Positions 14,828 to 18,978 of a DNA stretch of 18,978 nt are shown one piece after another. Position 1 is the first letter of the stretch. Every line of letters starts with the position of its first letter. The notes under the pieces were generated by a model, which saw only the letters and a program-made list of their open reading frames with translations, was not told where the DNA came from and did no database searches. Both the position numbers and the translations under genes were made by a program. The stretch lies in assembly GCA_027451085.1 (NCBI GenBank), contig DAIDKA010000147.1, positions 1-18,978 on the forward strand. Direction: 5' to 3'. Origin of the DNA: Gammaproteobacteria bacterium. GTDB lineage: Bacteria > Pseudomonadota > Gammaproteobacteria > Steroidobacterales > Steroidobacteraceae.

Positions 14828-15679
14828 TCATGCCTGCAGGTTCACCATGTTACCCACCATCTGCCCCTGCTGCAGGTTGTTCTGGAAGGACTGTAGGAAC
14901 GCGTTGAGGGAAGCCGAACCGCCGGTGCCTCCCAGTGCCTCGGCCAGGGCGTCGTAGCTGCTTTGCAGCGTGCTGTCCGCGGAACTGGTGGACGAGGTGC
15001 TGCTGGCGCTGGATGCGGACGACGTGGCGGTGGCATCCGTACTGGTGCTGCTGGCGGGCGTGGCGCTGGTGGTGCTGTCGGAACCGGAGAAGCTCTGGAT
15101 TAGACTGGCAAGCGCACTCGAGAGCTGATCGGAACCGTTGCCATTGCCCCACTGCGGCGGAGGAGGCGGCGGCATTGAACTGGTGCCGGAAGTACTGGAG
15201 GTGCCCGAGGCGCCGTCGATGCTCGACGCAGTGCCGGCAGCCGTATTGGCGCTGGACGTGGCGGCAACCGTGCCGCCCGAACCGTTGTCGGCGGTATCCG
15301 AAGCAGTGCCCGTGGTCGTGCCCGCACCCCGCTGCGCCTGCAGGGCCGCGAACAGGTTCTGCAGGAAGGTCTGCAGCGCGGTGGCCGTGGGGTCCGTGCT
15401 GCTGGAAGTGCTCGAACCGCTCGAACTGCTGTCGATCGGGCTCGTGCCTGACGTACTGCTCGTGGCATCCGTGCCAGTGCTGCTGGCAGTTGCAGTCGTA
15501 CCGTCGATTCCCGCTGCCTGCAGCGCCTGCACGAGAGCCTGCAGAATTCCGCCACCGCCCGCAGACTGTGAGCCGCCCGTAGCGCTCGTGCCGTTGGTGG
15601 AATCGCCCTGGTTCTGCGTCGCATAGGACGCCCACTGGTCGTAGATGGGATTGGAGTTGCTGATGGAACTGACGCTCAT
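14828..15679 (-). CDS. Ser/Thr-rich low-complexity protein of unknown function
   Basis: 283 residues, start fixed by AGGAG six bases upstream. I do not recognise a family. No signal peptide or membrane segment is visible. Long Ser/Thr/Gly/Ala linkers separate short amphipathic helices rich in Leu and Gln: ILQALVQALQAAG (45-57), LQTFLQNLFAALQAQ (102-116), LSSALASLIQSF (187-198), LQSSYDALAEALG (238-250) and LNAFLQSFQNNLQQ (258-271). MPPPPPPQWGNG lies at 169-180. I find no Cys, Lys or His and one Arg (117), so it is acidic. It overlaps the response-regulator frame by ATGA and shares an operon with the CpxRA-like pair. It could be a secreted or surface protein; this is inference. Coding is supported by the start signal and overlap. 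Confidence 0.72.
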   Translation of the reverse strand: MSVSSISNSNPIYDQWASYATQNQGDSTNGTSATGGSQSAGGGGILQALVQALQAAGIDGTTATASSTGTDATSSTSGTSPIDSSSSGSSTSSSTDPTATALQTFLQNLFAALQAQRGAGTTTGTASDTADNGSGGTVAATSSANTAAGTASSIDGASGTSSTSGTSSMPPPPPPQWGNGNGSDQLSSALASLIQSFSGSDSTTSATPASSTSTDATATSSASSASSTSSTSSADSTLQSSYDALAEALGGTGGSASLNAFLQSFQNNLQQGQMVGNMVNLQA

Positions 15680-15707
15680 GTGCTGCTCCTGCAGGTTCTA
15701 AGGATGC

Positions 15708-15727
15708 GCCGGCTTTTGCCGGCTTTT
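15708..15727. repeat. Tandem GCCGGCTTTT repeat forming a GCCGGC hairpin
   Basis: Two head-to-tail copies of GCCGGCTTTT. As GCCGGC is palindromic, 15708-15723 folds as a 6-bp stem with a TTTT loop and a second TTTT after it, which on the plus strand resembles a short intrinsic terminator. On the minus strand it falls in the likely 5' leader of the Ser/Thr-rich gene, 29 bases before its start. Confidence 0.5.
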
Positions 15728-15779
15728 CCCGATCTGCAAATAGTCAGCCACTGCAGCCCTGCCGTCCCCTGTCTGCCGG

Positions 15780-15794
15780 GTAAAGTCCGGTAAA
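15780..15794 (+). promoter_or_regulatory. CpxR-type binding box GTAAA-N5-GTAAA
   Basis: GTAAA at 15780-15784, five bases, GTAAA at 15790-15794. This equals the CpxR consensus of enterobacteria. It lies 101 bp upstream of the start codon of the operon that carries the CpxRA-like pair, which suggests autoregulation. No other copy was seen in the window. Confidence 0.6.
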
Positions 15795-15967
15795 TTCCAG
15801 TGAGCGCCGCGCAGTGAATCGGGCCTTGCGGGCCTCGCGCAACCCCGTGCCGCGGACACTGCGGAACTGCATCACACGCGGTTTTGCCGCTGGCAGCGTG
15901 ATGCCGCAGCACGGCAAAAGGCTGCCGGCACAGCGGCGCGTCCGCCCGCGTCGCGAGGTCTCCGGGG

Positions 15968-16516
15968 CTACTGCGCCGGGCGCGCAGCCTCAGGTTTCGG
16001 CCGGCCGCAGTCCGGATCGGTCTGTGCCATGATGGCCTGGCGCAGATTCCACAGGTTGGTGTTCTTGTTGGGCTCGCGCCTGAGCTTACCGACTTCCTCG
16101 GCCGTGTAGGGTTTGACGTCCTGCGGCAGACTGGCATCACCGAAGCTGAAGATCACGTAGTTCAGAACCTCCGCCAGCACGCTGTCATCGACGCCTGCAA
16201 AAGCGACGTTGGGCAGGCGTACGATGTATTCACGCCCGGCCTGCGTGCACATCAGCCGACCCACGTTGCCACGCAGCTCCGGCACATTGCCGCGGGCCGA
16301 GCTACCCAGAATGCCGTGGCAGCCGCCGCAGCTTTGCATGTAATGCGTCTCACCGGCGGTCAGTGTCGGCACCGGCGTGCCTTGGGCGCTGCCCTGCAAC
16401 GGATTGAATGCAGCGGGATCATCAGCCCGGGCGCGGGCCGCCATCACACCCGCCACCACAGTCAAGACCAGCGCCGCGCGCCGCGCGGCCGCAACAGCCT
16501 TCGCACGCGGTGTCAT
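15968..16516 (-). CDS. Periplasmic single-heme c-type cytochrome of the amine dehydrogenase cluster
   Basis: 182 residues from ATG 16516, which overlaps the mauA stop (ATGA); a longer frame to 16690 lies inside mauA and is a shadow. Signal peptide 1-31 (ending ARARA). Heme-binding CGGCH is at 63-67 (QSCGGCHGILG). A helix LAEVLNYVIFSF (114-125) and a polar C-terminal tail follow. It probably accepts electrons from the TTQ amine dehydrogenase and passes them to the respiratory chain, like the cytochrome gene near aromatic amine dehydrogenase clusters. I see no methionine in the usual place for the sixth heme ligand (region 100-112 reads RLPNVAFAGVDDS), so the heme may be bis-His, five-coordinate or use M89. 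C90 and C170 are extra cysteines. Confidence 0.85.
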   Translation of the reverse strand: MTPRAKAVAAARRAALVLTVVAGVMAARARADDPAAFNPLQGSAQGTPVPTLTAGETHYMQSCGGCHGILGSSARGNVPELRGNVGRLMCTQAGREYIVRLPNVAFAGVDDSVLAEVLNYVIFSFGDASLPQDVKPYTAEEVGKLRREPNKNTNLWNLRQAIMAQTDPDCGRPKPEAARPAQ

Positions 16517-17091
16517 TTTTCCGTGGCCACGCCGATCAAAGCCGAGGTGGTGCAGTGATACACCATGGTGCTGGAGCCGAAGCACCAGATGGTATCGTTG
16601 TTGGACTGCGGGCGGTACACCGGAAGCTCCCGGTCGTTCGAGAAGCACAGACCGTCCTGCGCAGCACCGCACAGGTCCTTGCCGCAGCAATCGCGGTAGG
16701 CCACCAGGTAGTAGCGGTCATCGTCAGGGTTGAGGCAGGTGCCGATCCAGGAGGTCAGGGCCGGCTGCGCACCCGGGGGGCAGGTATGGATGCCGCCGCC
16801 GCAGGCACCGCAGATGACGCCGTCGATGGCGCAGTGGCGCCAGTAGTTGCACTTGGTGGGGTCCTTGGACTGGGAGTTCTTCTCGAAGTCCGTCAGCTGC
16901 CGGGACTTGCCGCCCGCCGGATGATCCTCCGCTTCGGCGCGCGTCACCGGCAGCAGCGGCAGCACCGGCGCTGCGACCAGCGCCGCGCCCAGACGCGTGA
17001 GCAGGCTGCGACGGGAGGTGCGGCGGGCGAGGCGACGGGACAGTCGTTCGGCAAGCGTGGCGGCGGTGTCGGCAGTGCGATTTGAATTCAT
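16513..17091 (-). CDS. mauA: TTQ-dependent amine dehydrogenase light chain
   Basis: 192 residues. A long twin-arginine leader (TSRRSLLTRLG, 25-35) ends near 54; MADH light chains are known to use such leaders. Mature marks: CNYWRHCAIDG with D90, TSWIGTC with W115, YRDCCG with D134, IWCFG with W169, YHCTTS. W115 and W169 correspond to Trp57 and Trp108 of methylamine dehydrogenase, which are cross-linked to tryptophan tryptophylquinone; D90 and D134 keep the same offsets from W115 (25 and 19) as Asp32 and Asp76. Twelve cysteines remain after the leader, as needed for six disulfides. It oxidises primary amines to aldehydes with the heavy chain. Substrate, methylamine or aromatic amine, is not decided by sequence. 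Confidence 0.93.
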   Translation of the reverse strand: MNSNRTADTAATLAERLSRRLARRTSRRSLLTRLGAALVAAPVLPLLPVTRAEAEDHPAGGKSRQLTDFEKNSQSKDPTKCNYWRHCAIDGVICGACGGGIHTCPPGAQPALTSWIGTCLNPDDDRYYLVAYRDCCGKDLCGAAQDGLCFSNDRELPVYRPQSNNDTIWCFGSSTMVYHCTTSALIGVATEK

Positions 17092-17111
17092 GATGCGCTC
17101 TTTGCACAGGT

Positions 17112-17717
17112 TCAGTGTGGATTGGCCGGGGAGGCGCCGCGGTTGCGCAGGTACTCCTGCACGGACTTCACGCCGGTCTGGTGTGAAACCACGAGGCTTT
17201 CCAGATGCTCGCGGCTGTTCACCAGGCCCTGGGCCACGATGACGCCGATCTCGCTGATCAGCACGGCATACGGCAGCTTGCCCACCTGGTAGGCAAGGCC
17301 CACTTCAGGAGCATTGATGAAGCGCGCGGGATCGATCTCGAAGCGACCCGCCAGCCCCTGAAGCTCCGCCGCAGCGCCATCGCCCACCAGCACCAGGTCG
17401 AGGCCCTCGTCGTCCGCGAACGCCCGGGCGGTGGGTAGCAGCACCTTGCACACCGGACAGGTGGCCGCGACGAACAGCAGCAGCTGCAGGTGGCCGGCCG
17501 GCTGCGCGCCACCCACATCGAGGCTGCTGCCGGCAAGGGTGCGGGCCGTCAGCCGCGGTGCGGCCTCGCCAGGTTGCGGACCGTTCTTCAGGGTAAGTGC
17601 ACCCACGGGGGCGATGCGCTCATGCAGCACGCCGATCTGGCGTGCCAGCGCGAGCACCACGACCGCCAGCACCGCGATCACGATCCACAGCAGCGCCTGG
17701 GACACGATCAGCATCAT
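17112..17717 (-). CDS. mauD: MauD, thioredoxin-like maturation protein
   Basis: 201 residues from ATG 17717, chosen for the strong AGGAGG five bases upstream and overlap with the mauE stop (ATGA). One N-terminal membrane anchor (about 5-25) and a periplasmic thioredoxin-like domain with active-site CPVC (87-90) and the cis-proline at 149 (KLPYAVL). MauD and MauE are required for correct disulfides and stable light chain in MADH producers. It lies between mauE and mauA, 20 bp before mauA, in the usual order B-E-D-A. Confidence 0.92.
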   Translation of the reverse strand: MMLIVSQALLWIVIAVLAVVVLALARQIGVLHERIAPVGALTLKNGPQPGEAAPRLTARTLAGSSLDVGGAQPAGHLQLLLFVAATCPVCKVLLPTARAFADDEGLDLVLVGDGAAAELQGLAGRFEIDPARFINAPEVGLAYQVGKLPYAVLISEIGVIVAQGLVNSREHLESLVVSHQTGVKSVQEYLRNRGASPANPH

Positions 17718-18268
17718 GTAAACCTCCTGCGAAAAGCCTCGGTGGCGTCCCACAGCGCGAGCAGTTCATCACCCGCCAGGTACAGCAGGAACAGCGCCAG
17801 CCCGGCGCCTGCCCCGTCCAGGACCTGCAGCAGTGTCACGCGCTCGAATACAGACGGCCGGCCCGAGAGCGCCACCACCGCCAGCGCCGCGATCAGCAAC
17901 GCGTTGCGCACCAGCAGCGCCGGACGCAGGTGCTGACGCATGGCCGACCGGAAACAGCCGCAGTCGATCTGCAGCCGGCCACGGACGATGTTGATGCCCA
18001 TGGCCAGCGCGAACACCGCCAGCACAACACAGCCGAGCAGCGCGCCGGCTTCAAGCCATGCACCCGAGACCAGGGACAGCGCCACGACGGCCTCCAGGGC
18101 GATCACCACCGGCGCTGCAAGCGGGCTTGCAGCCTGCGGCAGCAGCCGGTAGTTGGCGACCACCCCGGTGAACTCAGTGTAATGGCGCAGCTTGCCTGAG
18201 GCCGCGCCGGCGAACACCAGCGTGCCGAGCACCCGGCAGGCCATGGGAATGGAGGGATCGAGGAGCAT
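17714..18268 (-). CDS. mauE: MauE, integral membrane maturation protein
   Basis: 184 residues with about four to five membrane helices (near 10-28, 52-70, 74-95, 116-134, 145-165). The segment after the third helix carries DCGCF with C103 and C105, the conserved MauE cysteine pair, within a DoxX/MauE-like fold; the opening FAGAASGKLRHY is also typical. It is thought to pass electrons or redox equivalents to MauD for disulfide formation in the light chain. Start 18268 has a weak ribosome binding site; M9 is a less likely alternative. Gap to the heavy-chain stop is 35 bp. Confidence 0.9.
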   Translation of the reverse strand: MLLDPSIPMACRVLGTLVFAGAASGKLRHYTEFTGVVANYRLLPQAASPLAAPVVIALEAVVALSLVSGAWLEAGALLGCVVLAVFALAMGINIVRGRLQIDCGCFRSAMRQHLRPALLVRNALLIAALAVVALSGRPSVFERVTLLQVLDGAGAGLALFLLYLAGDELLALWDATEAFRRRFT

Positions 18269-18303
18269 GGGGTTCGCCGCGGAAACCGCGCCTGCCCGCC
18301 CGT

Positions 18304-18978
18304 TCAGTAGCCGGTCGTGAACATGAGTGACCCCGCTTCCTTGCGCTCGCGCAACAGCTTGCCGGTCGCGACGTCGTAGACCATGAATTCGTGCGGATCG
18401 GTGCTCAATGTATAGAGCTGCGGATGCTCATCCTGCGAGACCAGCACGGTGGCGGAAGGATGCAGCAGCGGGATGCGCTTCACGAGCCTGTGGGTGCGCA
18501 CGTCCAGCACCCAGACCTGCGTCCCCGGGTCCTTGTGCGTGTAGTAGTGCCCCTGGTGCATCAGCACGAACAGCTGGTGGCTGGCGTGGTGGTAAACCAT
18601 GACCTTGCCATAGGCGCCCGGACGCCAGGCGAGCTCCTGCGCTCCGGTGCCGGCCGGCTTCTGGCCCGCCGCCTCGTTCAGCGACCAGGGCGCGCCGATC
18701 CGGGGCGCGGAACCATCGGCGCCGAACTTCACCGGCCAGACCCTGCCGCTGAAGGTGATGAACCACGCCTCACCGGTGCTGCGGTCATTGCCGACTTCCG
18801 CAAACAAGGGGTCATGCTCCGCATCGAAAAACGGCTTGCTGAAAACAGCCTTGGCGTCACCGGACTGCGGCACGCGCACGTTGCCGACGGTGCCATCACC
18901 GCAGACCATGCCGAAATCCCGGTTGCCGGACGGAAAGGCGGACGTGCAGCCCGGCATGGACACGGTGGTCAGCAGCTT
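18304..18978 (-). CDS. mauB: TTQ amine dehydrogenase heavy chain, C-terminal part (5' end outside window)
   Basis: 224 residues of the C-terminal half; the frame stays open to the right edge. It is a beta-propeller subunit: SMPGCTSAFPSGNRDF, GEAWFITFSGRVWPVKFG, then LFVLMHQGHYYTHKDPGTQVWVLDV, the hallmark region of methylamine and aromatic amine dehydrogenase heavy chains, and YDVATGKLLRERKEAG at the end. The heavy chain forms an alpha2beta2 periplasmic enzyme with the TTQ light chain. First gene visible of the leftward cluster. The missing N-terminal half would help decide methylamine versus aromatic amine type. Confidence 0.9.
   Translation of the reverse strand, partial: KLLTTVSMPGCTSAFPSGNRDFGMVCGDGTVGNVRVPQSGDAKAVFSKPFFDAEHDPLFAEVGNDRSTGEAWFITFSGRVWPVKFGADGSAPRIGAPWSLNEAAGQKPAGTGAQELAWRPGAYGKVMVYHHASHQLFVLMHQGHYYTHKDPGTQVWVLDVRTHRLVKRIPLLHPSATVLVSQDEHPQLYTLSTDPHEFMVYDVATGKLLRERKEAGSLMFTTGY

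Larger units (their letters stand above)
15680..15967. other. Intergenic region between cytochrome c gene and the Ser/Thr-rich gene operon
   Basis: 288 bp with no gene seen. It must hold the end of the amine-dehydrogenase operon and the promoter of the Ser/Thr-rich gene operon (both minus). Seen: a CpxR-type box (15780-15794), a tandem GCCGGCTTTT hairpin (15708-15727), and an imperfect nested inverted repeat at 15870-15903, 65-98 bases after the cytochrome stop, that may act as a terminator though it lacks a T-run. Confidence 0.6.

Noticed and set aside
15100..15626. Other long frames on both strands within the Ser/Thr-rich gene
   Set aside because: They are Arg-, Pro- or Cys/Trp-rich by-products of the repetitive Ser/Thr codons; only the minus frame from 15679 has a good ribosome binding site and the ATGA overlap with the next gene.

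Overview
The window is GC-rich, densely packed proteobacterial DNA. Many gene pairs overlap by four bases (ATGA or GTGA). The gene families (SigF/NrsF, bufferin operon, Mau-type amine dehydrogenase, DUF3034, exported truncated globin, CpxRA-like pair) suggest a heterotrophic environmental Gamma- or Betaproteobacterium; this placement is inference. No rRNA, tRNA, CRISPR array, insertion sequence or phage gene was seen.

Layout. (1) 1-1537, minus: APC-family amino-acid permease, cut by the left edge. (2) 1643-5810: a split, divergent bufferin (copper-buffering RiPP) locus. Leftward run bufA1 (DUF2282 precursor) and bufD (DoxX). Rightward run the ECF sigma factor sigF, its membrane anti-sigma nrsF, a second precursor bufA2, the MNIO enzyme bufB (DUF692) and its partner bufC (DUF2063). 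Three copies of GTAACC-N16-CGTA lie before bufA1, sigF and bufA2, so the locus looks like a self-contained SigF regulon. (3) 5783-6625, minus: a short-chain dehydrogenase with an apparent signal peptide. (4) 6735-11475: a leftward operon of an exported group-1 truncated hemoglobin, a cupredoxin-like 'methylamine utilization' protein and a membrane GGDEF-EAL protein, divergent from a DUF3034 protein. (5) 11615-12736: a second exported SDR, with a Tat-type leader. (6) 12793-15679, minus: a Ser/Thr-rich protein of unknown function, then an OmpR-class response regulator and histidine kinase resembling CpxR/CpxA, with a perfect CpxR-type box (GTAAA-N5-GTAAA) upstream. (7) 15968-18978, minus: TTQ-dependent amine dehydrogenase genes in the order heavy chain (partial), mauE, mauD, light chain mauA, c-type cytochrome.

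How they fit together. Most products act in or face the periplasm and concern copper, redox chemistry or envelope stress. Bufferins would chelate copper; the Cpx-like system would sense envelope stress; the amine dehydrogenase needs six disulfides and a TTQ cofactor made in the periplasm and passes electrons to cytochrome c; the globin/cupredoxin pair may feed a periplasmic signal to c-di-GMP turnover. The best leads are the split two-precursor bufferin locus with its triplicated promoter, the globin-cupredoxin-GGDEF/EAL operon, and the Ser/Thr-rich protein under apparent Cpx control.
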